DNA of 12,137 nt, taken from XYD1-FULL-44-32 sp964433715. GTDB lineage: Bacteria > Patescibacteriota > Minisyncoccia > Phycocordibacterales > XYD1-FULL-46-19. The position numbers and the translations under genes are program-made. The notes under the pieces were generated by a model. The model ran no database searches and was not told where the DNA came from. It worked only from the letters and a program-made list of their open reading frames with translations. Position 1 is the stretch's first letter. Each line of letters begins with the position of its first letter. Shown one piece after another: positions 1 through 5,920 of this stretch. The stretch covers positions 1 through 12,137 of the forward strand of contig CAYSSL010000017.1 of NCBI GenBank assembly GCA_964433715.1, in the 5' to 3' direction.

Positions 1-432
1 CGCGAAACAGCGAAGGTTGTTTTGTTTGACCACGATGACAATATTGCTTTGGTGTATTACCCGCCAGCAGAGGGGTTTTTCGGTGGGTACTATATTCCCG
101 GTGGGGGGTTAGAAGAAGGGGAAACAATCCTTGAGACACTTCATCGTGAGGCGCTCGAAGAAACTGGTTGTAAAATAAAAGAGATTGGTGAAATTGGTTT
201 TGTGATTGAATATATGAAAGACAAACTGCTCAAGCAGAAGGCTTTTGTTTTCACCGCTAGGGTGGATGGTGAAAAAGGTGAGTGTCAGCCAACTGAATCC
301 GAGAAAAAAAGAGGAATGGAAATAGTCTGGAAGCCTGTAGTCGAAGCGATAAAACTAGTGGAAGCCAATCAGTACAATGATTTTGCCAAACTTAGAGCGA
401 AGATGATTTTGAATCTAGTAAAAGAGATGTAG
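1..432 (+). CDS. NUDIX hydrolase, 5'-truncated by the window edge
   Basis: The reading frame is open from base 1, and the codons before the TTG at 22 encode a typical first NUDIX strand (RETAKVVLFD). I therefore read this as the 3' part of a gene that starts upstream, not as a TTG-started protein. The NUDIX box G-x5-E-x7-RE-U-x-EE-x-G-U is complete at visible codons 35-57 (GGLEEGE, then REALEETGC), with the Mg-binding REx2EE glutamates in place. Proteins of this family cleave nucleoside diphosphates linked to another moiety, such as oxidised dNTPs, NDP-sugars or dinucleotides. The box alone does not give the substrate. The stop is TAG at 430-432, and a strong terminator follows 9 nt later, so this gene ends its own transcription unit. 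The product resembles the NUDIX protein at 5390-5908 in box and overall layout; the two may be distant paralogues. It is probably cytoplasmic, as no hydrophobic segment is seen. Confidence 0.93.
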   Translation, partial: RETAKVVLFDHDDNIALVYYPPAEGFFGGYYIPGGGLEEGETILETLHREALEETGCKIKEIGEIGFVIEYMKDKLLKQKAFVFTARVDGEKGECQPTESEKKRGMEIVWKPVVEAIKLVEANQYNDFAKLRAKMILNLVKEM

Positions 433-441
433 TGCTATTTA

Positions 442-481
442 CAAATCCCCCGCCAGCTACGCCGGCGGGGGATTTGTTTTT
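442..481 (+). terminator. Rho-independent terminator after the NUDIX gene
   Basis: A perfect 13-bp stem pairs CAAATCCCCCGCC (442-454) with its complement at 464-476 across a 9-nt loop, and TTTTT (477-481) follows. It separates the NUDIX gene from the copper operon, whose promoter begins about 12 nt further on. The arm starts with CAAAT, so the reverse direction also has an A/T flank, but no gene on the minus strand needs it. Confidence 0.92.
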
Positions 482-492
482 AATTAAACATC

Positions 493-520
493 TTGACTTA
501 ATACCCCTAGGGGGTATACA
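493..520 (+). promoter_or_regulatory. Promoter of the csoR-copA copper operon
   Basis: A -35 element TTGACT (493-498) is followed after 16 nt by TATACA (515-520). A shifted reading gives TACAAT (517-522) with an 18-nt spacer. Either places the transcript start at about 526-530, on or beside the csoR ATG at 529. That leaves no room for a Shine-Dalgarno sequence, so the transcript is probably leaderless or nearly so. The spacer is occupied by the operator palindrome described separately. Confidence 0.72.
501..517. promoter_or_regulatory. CsoR operator palindrome
   Basis: ATACCCC (501-507), TAG (508-510) and GGGGTAT (511-517) form a perfect 7-bp inverted repeat with a 3-nt centre. GC-tract palindromes of the form TACCCC...GGGGTA are the known operator type of CsoR-family repressors, for example in Bacillus subtilis. 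The repeat fills the spacer between the -35 and -10 elements and overlaps the -10, a position where a bound repressor would block RNA polymerase. The inferred regulation is that apo-CsoR represses the operon and Cu(I) binding releases the DNA. Confidence 0.85.
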
Positions 521-528
521 ATAGAATT

Positions 529-792
529 ATGCAAAACAATAAGCAAAAATTAATTAGGCGGCTAAAAATTGTTGAGGGGCAGGTGCGAGGGTTGCAGGAG
601 ATGGTTGAAAAAGGGGTCTATTGCGTGGACATTATTACCCAAACCTCGGCGGTGAAGCAGGCCCTATCGGGGGTGGAGGATGCCTTGATGGAAAACCACT
701 TGAAAACTTGTGTGGCCCACCAAATGCAAAAAGGTAAAGTGGCGCAGGCCACCACGGAAGTGCTAAAAGTTTATCGGCTTAAACGAAAATAG
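529..792 (+). CDS. csoR: CsoR-family Cu(I)-sensing transcriptional repressor
   Basis: This 87-residue protein has the usual CsoR length and its all-helical fold (PF02583). The Cu(I) site is intact: C32, H57 and C61 have exactly the spacing of C36/H61/C65 in Mycobacterium tuberculosis CsoR. The second-shell residues are also present: Y31 just before the first Cys, and E77 at the position of E81. This favours copper over the formaldehyde (FrmR), nickel (RcnR) or persulfide (CstR) branches of the family. Family members form tetramers that bind GC-rich palindromes, and such a palindrome lies immediately upstream (501-517). The ATG at 529 fits the family N-terminus (QKLIRRLKIVEGQVRG), but there is no Shine-Dalgarno sequence because promoter and operator reach the start codon. 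The gene is 3 nt from copA, so it appears to autoregulate the whole copper operon. Confidence 0.95.
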   Translation: MQNNKQKLIRRLKIVEGQVRGLQEMVEKGVYCVDIITQTSAVKQALSGVEDALMENHLKTCVAHQMQKGKVAQATTEVLKVYRLKRK

Positions 793-795
793 AAT

Positions 796-3090
796 ATGGC
801 TGATTCTAAAACATTTCGCATAAAAGGGATGCACTGCGCCTCGTGCGCGGCCAGTATTGAAAAGATATTTAAAGCTGAAGCCGGGGTACACTCGGCTGAG
901 GTCAATTATGGTACCGAAACCGCCAAACTAAATTTTGATGAGACAAAAATTAAACCGGCTGACCTATCGAAAAAAATTGAACCCCTTGGCTACTCGTTGG
1001 TTTTGGAGACCGCCGAAAGTATGAATATGTCGGCCGATGAACACGCCGAGCACGCGGGCCTAAATCAATCAAAAAAAGACAAGTTGGCCGAACTGCAAGA
1101 TATGAAAATGAAGCTTTGGTCAATTATTCCACTAGCTATTATTAGTGTGGTGGTGATGACTTGGGATATTTTGGTGCAATATGGCCAGGTGACGGAAATG
1201 GCGCCGGTGATGGAAGAATTTATTCACCACCTCATGCCTTTGTTTGCGACTTACGCCCTATTTGTCGTGGGTAAACCGTATCTGCTTGGGGTTTACCGTT
1301 TTTTGCGTTTCGGACGGGCCAATATGGACACCCTGATCGGGATTGGGACCATGGCCGCTTATCTTTACAGTTTTGTGGTGACGGCCTTTGAAGAGACATT
1401 GGCGCCGTTTATAAATGTGACTTATACCTACTACGATGTCACTATTGTGGTGATTGCTTTTATTGCTCTCGGCAAATTTCTAGAAGCGAGGTCAAAAATA
1501 AAGACTGGCGACGCCATCGAAAAACTACTCAACTTACAAGCCAAGACGGCTTTAGTAATTCGCGACAACCAAGAAATGGAAATTCCGATTGCTGAAGTGA
1601 AGCACGGCGACATTATCGTAATAAAACCGGGGGCACGTATTCCAGTAGACGGCCAAGTGGTTGGTGGTCAGTCTTTTGTCGATGAATCTATGGTGACTGG
1701 TGAACCAATGCCCAATCAGAAAAAAATGGGGGATATGGTGGTGGCCGGTACTATTAATACCACCGGCGCCTTTACTTTTCGCGCCACTAAAGTGGGGGCG
1801 GAAACAATGCTCGCCCAAATTATTAAAATGGTGGGCGAAGCGCAGGGCTCGAAAGCGCCCATTCAGGCCTTGGCAGACAAAATTTCCAGCGTGTTTGTAC
1901 CGATTGTCTTGGGGCTGGCCGTACTCACGCTTTTGGTTTGGCTTGTGGTGGGGACTCAATATTTAGGTTTTGCTCAAGCGCTTTCTTATGGCCTCGTTTC
2001 TTTTGTGGGGATTTTGGTTATTGCTTGCCCGTGTGCGCTGGGTCTTGCGACCCCGACCGCGATTATTGTCGGCGTCGGCAAGGGGGCGCAGGAGGGGATT
2101 TTGATTAAAGATGCGGCTACTTTGGAAAAGTTGCACAAGGTGACCACGGTGGTGGTAGATAAAACCGGCACCATTACTAAAGGCAAGCCAACCCTGACTG
2201 ATATTAAAAATTTACGAGCGAGCACCGAAGAAAGTTTGGTGCAGATTTTGGCAACCTTGGAAAATAAATCCGAGCATCCGATTGCGCGGGCGATAATGGC
2301 CTACGCGACCGAAAAAAATATTAGTCTAGCCGAAGTGGCCAATTTTGAGGCGATCGAAGGAAAGGGATTGAAAGGAATGATAAATGGCCAAGAATATTTG
2401 GCTGGGAATGTTAAGTTGATAGCCGAAGCTGGGTTTAAATTTAACACTGCTGAACTGGAATTATTGGCAAGCCAAGGTAAAACCCTAGTAGTGGTAGCGG
2501 ACAGCCAAGGGGTGATTGGCTATGTCGCGGTCGCGGATGAAGTCAAACCAGAAGCTAAAACCGCGATTACTAATTTGCACAAGCTGGGAATAAAAGTAGT
2601 AATGCTAACTGGTGACGATGAAAAAGCTGGACGGTATATTGCGTCCTTGGTTGGTATTGATGAAGTGGTGGCCAATGTTTTACCCCAAGACAAACTGGCT
2701 AAAATTAAGGAGTTGCAACAAGTGGGGCAAATAGTGGCGATGGCGGGTGATGGGGTCAATGATGCACCGGCTCTTGCTCAAGCGGATGTGGGAATAGCGA
2801 TGGCCACCGGTACCGATGTGGCGATCGAGTCGGCGGGGATCACGCTTTTGCACGGTGATATTTCCAAACTGGTTAAAGCGATTCGTTTGTCCAAGCTGAC
2901 CATGCGAGGGATCAAGCAAAATTTGTTTTGGGCTTTTGCTTACAATGTAGTGGGCATCCCACTGGCGGCCGGCGTCTTTTTCCCAATTTTAGGTTGGCTC
3001 TTGTCGCCAATTTTTGCGGGACTCGCCATGGCTTTTTCCAGTGTGTCGGTGGTTGGCAATTCACTGCGCTTAAAAACTATTCGTCTCTAA
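796..3090 (+). CDS. copA: Cu+-exporting P1B-1-type ATPase
   Basis: This ATP-driven pump moves Cu(I) out of the cytoplasm across the inner membrane. The 764 residues carry, in order: an HMA domain with GMHCASC (11-17); a linker holding a small Met/His patch (M76, M78, H83, H86); four membrane helices (about 104-230); the actuator domain with TGEP (301-304); two helices with the transport motif CPC (411-413); the phosphorylation site DKTGT (D455-T459); the nucleotide-binding domain with HP (494-495); GDGVND (651-656); and two final helices with YN (716-717) and MAFSS (745-749). CPC plus YN plus MxxSS is the P1B-1 signature for monovalent copper (or silver), as opposed to zinc or cadmium pumps. 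A single HMA domain and this length are ordinary for bacterial CopA. It starts 3 nt after csoR with no Shine-Dalgarno sequence, which suggests translational coupling. Control is expected from the CsoR operator at 501-517. Confidence 0.96.
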   Translation: MADSKTFRIKGMHCASCAASIEKIFKAEAGVHSAEVNYGTETAKLNFDETKIKPADLSKKIEPLGYSLVLETAESMNMSADEHAEHAGLNQSKKDKLAELQDMKMKLWSIIPLAIISVVVMTWDILVQYGQVTEMAPVMEEFIHHLMPLFATYALFVVGKPYLLGVYRFLRFGRANMDTLIGIGTMAAYLYSFVVTAFEETLAPFINVTYTYYDVTIVVIAFIALGKFLEARSKIKTGDAIEKLLNLQAKTALVIRDNQEMEIPIAEVKHGDIIVIKPGARIPVDGQVVGGQSFVDESMVTGEPMPNQKKMGDMVVAGTINTTGAFTFRATKVGAETMLAQIIKMVGEAQGSKAPIQALADKISSVFVPIVLGLAVLTLLVWLVVGTQYLGFAQALSYGLVSFVGILVIACPCALGLATPTAIIVGVGKGAQEGILIKDAATLEKLHKVTTVVVDKTGTITKGKPTLTDIKNLRASTEESLVQILATLENKSEHPIARAIMAYATEKNISLAEVANFEAIEGKGLKGMINGQEYLAGNVKLIAEAGFKFNTAELELLASQGKTLVVVADSQGVIGYVAVADEVKPEAKTAITNLHKLGIKVVMLTGDDEKAGRYIASLVGIDEVVANVLPQDKLAKIKELQQVGQIVAMAGDGVNDAPALAQADVGIAMATGTDVAIESAGITLLHGDISKLVKAIRLSKLTMRGIKQNLFWAFAYNVVGIPLAAGVFFPILGWLLSPIFAGLAMAFSSVSVVGNSLRLKTIRL

Positions 3091-3093
3091 AAT

Positions 3094-4128
3094 ATGTCTG
3101 AAAAAAATATCCAAACATTTGTTTTCCACGCCCATGGTTTACACTGTGCGTCGTGTGCGGGTTTGATTGAAGGGGAACTGGGAGAACTGGCCAATGTGAA
3201 GGCGGTACAAGTTACCCTAGCTAAAAATACCGTGGCGGTGACGGCCGATTTTGGTGAGCAGTCGATGGGTGAAGCGGCTACCGCTTTGTCGGCGGTGATA
3301 AAACCCCACGGTTACTCGCTGTCGGTTGAGCCGGTGAAGACAGTAGTTAATTGGAATGAATTTAAAATAGCGGTACCACTGACGGTTTTGTTGACCATAA
3401 TATTTATTTTGTTGCAAAAAAGCGGGCTGATTAATTTGGTGTCCACTGGTTCGGTGTCTTACGGCACGGCTTTTGTCATTGGGATTGTGGCTTCGCTCTC
3501 AACCTGTATGGCGGTGGTGGGCGGATTGGTGTTATCTTTGTCGGCCAACTTGGCCCGAGAAAAAGACGCTTGGCGCCCCCAAGTTTTATTTCATTTAGGG
3601 CGAATTGTCTCGTTCTTTGTTTTGGGTGGGGTGATTGGCGTAGTGGGTAGTACTTTTAAACTAAGTATTACAATGACTTTTGGTTTGGGAATTATTATCG
3701 GTCTAGTTATGGTTGGCTTAGGTTTAAATTTGCTGGGCATTTTTCCGTGGGCCGGCCGTTTGCAACTAGCCTTGCCCAAAGTTTTTACGGCGAAAGCCGG
3801 CAATTTGGCCAAAGCCAACCACTTCCTCACGCCATTTGTTATGGGCACCGCGACTTTTTTCTTGCCATGTGGCTTTACGCAAGCGATGCAACTTTACACC
3901 TTGTCTACAGGAAGTTTTCTCACGGGAGCGGGGACAATGCTCTCGTTTGCGCTGGGGACTTTGCCGGTGCTTGTTCTTTTGTCTTTTGGCTCCCTAAGTT
4001 TAGCAAAACATCGCTTGGCTGGTATATTCTTTAAGACGGCGGGGCTGGTGGTGATAATGTTTGGGCTCTTTAATCTGATAAATAGTTTGGTGATTATGGG
4101 TTGGATCGGGCCAGTGTTTAATTTTTAA
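3094..4128 (+). CDS. HMA-domain membrane protein with DsbD/TauE-SafE-like core
   Basis: The 344 residues begin with an HMA metal-binding domain (GLHCASC at 15-21). About seven hydrophobic segments follow, at roughly 91-110, 124-153, 165-189, 193-218, 246-273, 274-298 and 311-337. The core has the look of the DsbD_2/UreH-like (sulfite exporter TauE/SafE-annotated) superfamily. C138 in the STCM motif and C259 in LPCGFTQAM sit in membrane segments, each at the start of an internal half. In DsbD/CcdA relatives such a Cys pair carries electrons; in metal-linked relatives it may carry metal. Related proteins are commonly one polypeptide: HMA, membrane core, then cupredoxin-like domain. Here the cupredoxin part is the separate next gene, 12 nt downstream. 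Position behind copA points to a role in copper trafficking or thiol/copper redox at the membrane, and true sulfite export is unlikely. No Shine-Dalgarno sequence is seen; the ATG is 3 nt after the copA stop. Confidence 0.82.
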   Translation: MSEKNIQTFVFHAHGLHCASCAGLIEGELGELANVKAVQVTLAKNTVAVTADFGEQSMGEAATALSAVIKPHGYSLSVEPVKTVVNWNEFKIAVPLTVLLTIIFILLQKSGLINLVSTGSVSYGTAFVIGIVASLSTCMAVVGGLVLSLSANLAREKDAWRPQVLFHLGRIVSFFVLGGVIGVVGSTFKLSITMTFGLGIIIGLVMVGLGLNLLGIFPWAGRLQLALPKVFTAKAGNLAKANHFLTPFVMGTATFFLPCGFTQAMQLYTLSTGSFLTGAGTMLSFALGTLPVLVLLSFGSLSLAKHRLAGIFFKTAGLVVIMFGLFNLINSLVIMGWIGPVFNF

Positions 4129-4140
4129 AACTTTTTATTT

Positions 4141-4530
4141 ATGAATAAAATTCCAGTAGCGATATCGATAGTGGTGGTTGTCATGCTCATTGGTTCGGCA
4201 TTAGCTTTTTCTGGTGACCGACCAGTCACCGACACGGCTTCACGCAATAATGTGAAAATTGTTGATGGTGTGCAATATGTGGATATTTCGGCGCGTGGCG
4301 GCTACCAGCCGCGCACTACGCTTGCCACCGCGGGCCTGCCCACCATTTTGCGTTTCAATACCGCTAATACTTTTGATTGTTCCGCTTCGGTGATTATTCC
4401 CAGTCTAAAGATTAGCAAAAATTTGCCCTATACCGGACAAACCGAAATTGATATTGGGACTTCAACTGTCGGAACATTGGCGGGCACTTGTAGTATGGGT
4501 ATGTACCCCTTTGCGGTGGAGTTTGAATAA
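4141..4530 (+). CDS. Membrane-anchored cupredoxin-like copper-binding protein
   Basis: This is a 129-residue protein. Residues 4-24 form an uncleaved anchor or signal peptide (no lipobox Cys), and a beta-rich domain of about 85 residues follows. The domain fits the EfeO-type/cupredoxin_1-like family often joined to HMA plus DsbD_2-like membrane proteins. The diagnostic features are FDCSASVIIPSLKISKNLP (C80), a Thr/Gly loop, and the C-terminal GTCSMGMYPFAVEFE (C117, M119, M121). There is no histidine anywhere in the protein, so a classical blue-copper site (2 His, Cys, Met) is impossible; Cys/Met ligands would favour Cu(I). The domain probably faces outward and receives copper from, or works with, the preceding membrane protein. 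The gene is fourth in the csoR operon, with no Shine-Dalgarno sequence. Cupredoxin fold: fairly sure. Exact partner: inferred. Confidence 0.75.
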   Translation: MNKIPVAISIVVVVMLIGSALAFSGDRPVTDTASRNNVKIVDGVQYVDISARGGYQPRTTLATAGLPTILRFNTANTFDCSASVIIPSLKISKNLPYTGQTEIDIGTSTVGTLAGTCSMGMYPFAVEFE

Positions 4531-4590
4531 ACGTTTGTTTTTATTGCTGGTCGTGCTAGAAATACCACCAGACTGGATAATCTTTATGGA
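4531..4590. other. Spacer between cupredoxin gene and small gene
   Basis: This short spacer holds a weak hairpin, CTGGT (4547-4551) with ACCAG (4567-4571) around a 15-nt loop and no T-run, so it is not a convincing terminator. A GATAAT hexamer at 4576-4581 lacks a properly spaced -35. I cannot tell whether the small gene has its own promoter here. Confidence 0.35.
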
Positions 4591-4591
4591 G

Positions 4592-4600
4592 GGAGGTGAT
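4592..4600 (+). promoter_or_regulatory. Near-perfect Shine-Dalgarno sequence deciding a TTG start
   Basis: GGAGGTGAT-type sequence (GGGAGGTGAT at 4591-4600) is complementary to the 3' tail of 16S rRNA over about nine bases. The distance from the GGAGG core to the TTG at 4605 is 8 nt, which is ideal. The GTG at 4596 lies inside the Shine-Dalgarno sequence and so cannot be the start. No other gene in the window has a match of this strength. Confidence 0.8.
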
Positions 4601-4604
4601 TAAA

Positions 4605-4841
4605 TTGCCTGGAGAATTTCATATAGACCCAGAAGTGGATACTTGCTTGGTGCGTTTATGCGACGCTCTATGCTTGTGGGAACAGCATACTGGTCGAGGA
4701 ACACACTTGGTCCTGATCCCACATTCGCCGGGTGAAGACGTTGTTGTCGCAGTTGATGGAAAGCCTTTACCCCGAAACTCCATCACCACCTTAGAGGCCG
4801 TAACAACTGTGGAAGGTATTCGCGCTCACAGAAGTCTTTAG
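4605..4841 (+). CDS. Small conserved-looking hypothetical protein, TTG start
   Basis: I do not recognise the function. With the TTG start chosen from the strong Shine-Dalgarno sequence at 4591-4600, the product has 78 residues. The N-terminal part (FHIDPEVDTCLVRLCDALC) should form an amphipathic helix with three cysteines (C14, C19, C23), followed by WEQHTGRGTHLVLIPHSPGED. The second half resembles a small beta hairpin (VVVAVDGKPLPRNSITTLEA). There is no signal peptide or membrane segment, so it is probably cytoplasmic. It lies 74 nt behind the copper operon and directly ahead of a terminator, so it could be read from the copper promoter or from an unseen promoter in 4531-4590. The ribosome binding site and non-ATG start set it apart from all neighbours. 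This could mean a different translation regime, a different origin, or membership of a small-protein family carrying its own leader. The three cysteines make metal binding possible, but no motif proves it. Confidence 0.68.
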   Translation: MPGEFHIDPEVDTCLVRLCDALCLWEQHTGRGTHLVLIPHSPGEDVVVAVDGKPLPRNSITTLEAVTTVEGIRAHRSL

Positions 4842-4853
4842 ATTTTTTGGTCC

Positions 4854-4890
4854 AAAAGTCCCGCTTTCCAGTCTGGCGGGGCTTTTTCTT
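4854..4890 (+). terminator. Rho-independent terminator after the small gene
   Basis: AAAAGTCCCGC (4854-4864) pairs with GCGGGGCTTTT (4876-4886), with one G-T wobble, around an 11-nt loop. The T-rich run 4883-4890 (TTTTTCTT) follows. It closes the transcription unit holding the small gene and, by readthrough, the copper operon, since no terminator is seen between 4531 and 4604. Confidence 0.82.
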
Positions 4891-4918
4891 TTGGTTGATT
4901 TTGGTTGAAAAAGTACAC

Positions 4919-4943
4919 CCCAGCGTCGCTTCGCGTCGCTGGG
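4919..4943. repeat. Inverted repeat over the -35 region of the cupin promoter
   Basis: CCCAGCG (4919-4925) pairs with CGCTGGG (4937-4943). After a T-T mismatch, CGC (4927-4929) pairs with GCG (4933-4935) around TTC, giving a hairpin of ten pairs. The same stretch can be read as a direct repeat GCGTCGC-TTC-GCGTCGC. No T-run follows, so it is not a typical terminator. Its place just upstream of the -10 at 4951, where the -35 should be, suggests an operator for a regulator. A small interspersed palindromic repeat is the alternative. Confidence 0.55.
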
Positions 4944-4947
4944 AATT

Positions 4948-4956
4948 TGCTATAAT
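4948..4956 (+). promoter_or_regulatory. Extended -10 promoter of the cupin-NUDIX operon
   Basis: TGC followed by consensus TATAAT (4951-4956) makes an extended -10. At 17 nt upstream (4928-4933) the sequence is GCTTCG, so there is no real -35; extended -10 promoters tolerate this. Transcription should start near 4963 and leave a 5' leader of about 24 nt, which is A/T-rich and has no Shine-Dalgarno sequence. Confidence 0.7.
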
Positions 4957-4986
4957 ACCAGTGTTACTAATTTATCTAACAAAAAT

Positions 4987-5388
4987 ATGAAAAAAGGTTA
5001 CAAAGAAAATATTGAAAATTTAACCATTGCTAACAGTGATTTCCGCCATGTGGTTTACACGGGGGAGCATATGCAACTGGTTTTAATGTCTCTTAAACCC
5101 GGTGAAGATATTGGAATGGAAATTCACGCCGACAATGACCAGTTTTTTCGTTTTGATGCTGGCGAAGGTAAAGTGATTATAAATGGTAACGAATATGAAG
5201 TGGCCGATGGGGATGCGGTCATTGTCCCAGCTGGTGCCGAACACAATGTGATAAACACTTCTCTTGATCAAGATTTAAAACTTTACACCATCTATGCTCC
5301 GTCCCACCACCAAGATGGTGTAGTGCGCGCCACCAAAGTCGAAGCCATCGCCGACAGCCCAGATTTTGATGGTAAGACAACAGAATAA
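4987..5388 (+). CDS. Cupin-domain protein (small single-domain metal cupin)
   Basis: The 133-residue protein is a single double-stranded beta-helix. Cupin motif 1 is recognisable as GMEIHADNDQFFRFDAGEG, with likely metal ligands H47 and D51/Q52. Motif 2 is DGDAVIVPAGAEHNVINT, with ligand H86. The tail LYTIYAPSHHQDGVV is typical of a widespread small cupin family whose members lack an assigned substrate; sugar or nucleotide-sugar isomerase and dioxygenase roles are both found among cupins. The ATG at 4987 follows an extended -10 promoter (4948-4956) by about 24 nt and has no Shine-Dalgarno sequence. The NUDIX gene begins 1 nt after its stop, so the two are co-transcribed and probably translationally coupled. 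A joint role in handling a nucleotide-linked metabolite is possible but unproven. No signal peptide; cytoplasmic. Confidence 0.88.
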   Translation: MKKGYKENIENLTIANSDFRHVVYTGEHMQLVLMSLKPGEDIGMEIHADNDQFFRFDAGEGKVIINGNEYEVADGDAVIVPAGAEHNVINTSLDQDLKLYTIYAPSHHQDGVVRATKVEAIADSPDFDGKTTE

Positions 5389-5389
5389 A

Positions 5390-5908
5390 ATGAAACCCTT
5401 ATTGGTTTTGACCGACAAACAAATTTTCCCTGACTTTGAGGCGGAGGCTGATATTACCTACGAACTGCGTTTGGCAGTAAAAATTGTTGCTTTTGATGAT
5501 GCTGGGCAACTCGCTTTAGTGGGGACTAAATATAGACTACTACCGGGTGGAGGTGTAGATGAAGGAGAAACTTTAGAGGAGGCGGCTTGGCGCGAAGCTA
5601 AAGAGGAGGTGGGGTGTGATATAAAAATTGAAAGAGAAATTGGTGTGACCGAAGAATATCGGGCTCAAGCAGTCCGACACCAAGAAACCCATTTTTTCTT
5701 GGCAAAGGTGTTGGGTGACAAGGGTGTACCAACTACCACCCAAGAAGATGAACAGGGAATACAAATAGACTGGTTTACTCTTGATCAGGCCATTTTATTG
5801 CTAGAGGAGCAGGTAAAAAATATATCAACCCAAAGTTATCATTCGTGTTTTAACGTGCGGACTCATTTGGTGGCACTCAAAGAACTCAAAAAGCAGTCAA
5901 TTTTTTAA
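5390..5908 (+). CDS. NUDIX hydrolase (second in window)
   Basis: From the ATG at 5390 the product has 172 residues. Two earlier in-frame starts (TTG 5366, ATG 5369) would overlap the cupin gene by about 20 nt and add only a polar stub. I prefer 5390 because it sits 1 nt behind the cupin stop. The NUDIX box is complete at residues 54-76 (GGVDEGE, then REAKEEVGC), preceded by the strand KIVAFDDAGQLALVGTKY. The C-terminal part (DWFTLDQAILLL) is the usual strand-helix end of ADP-ribose or NTP pyrophosphatase-like members. Substrate cannot be assigned. It resembles the NUDIX protein at 1-432 and is a possible paralogue. The stop is 12 nt from the stop of the convergent giant gene, with no clear terminator in the gap, so transcripts of the two genes probably overlap at their 3' ends. 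Confidence 0.93.
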   Translation: MKPLLVLTDKQIFPDFEAEADITYELRLAVKIVAFDDAGQLALVGTKYRLLPGGGVDEGETLEEAAWREAKEEVGCDIKIEREIGVTEEYRAQAVRHQETHFFLAKVLGDKGVPTTTQEDEQGIQIDWFTLDQAILLLEEQVKNISTQSYHSCFNVRTHLVALKELKKQSIF

Positions 5909-5920
5909 CTTGCTACGCTA

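Noticed and set aside
1552..1959. 135-codon open frame on the minus strand inside copA
   Set aside because: It is a shadow of copA: His/Asn/Phe-rich composition, no recognisable domain, and the plus-strand frame carries every P-type ATPase motif.
3094..4128. Annotation as a sulfite exporter
   Set aside because: The name comes from superfamily labels. The N-terminal HMA domain, the copA neighbour and the cupredoxin partner point to copper and not sulfite.
4586..4603. Five-codon ATG mini-frame (MEGGD, stop TAA) across the Shine-Dalgarno sequence of the small gene
   Set aside because: Its codons are simply the ribosome binding site read as sequence, and it has no ribosome binding site of its own. 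Most likely coincidence.
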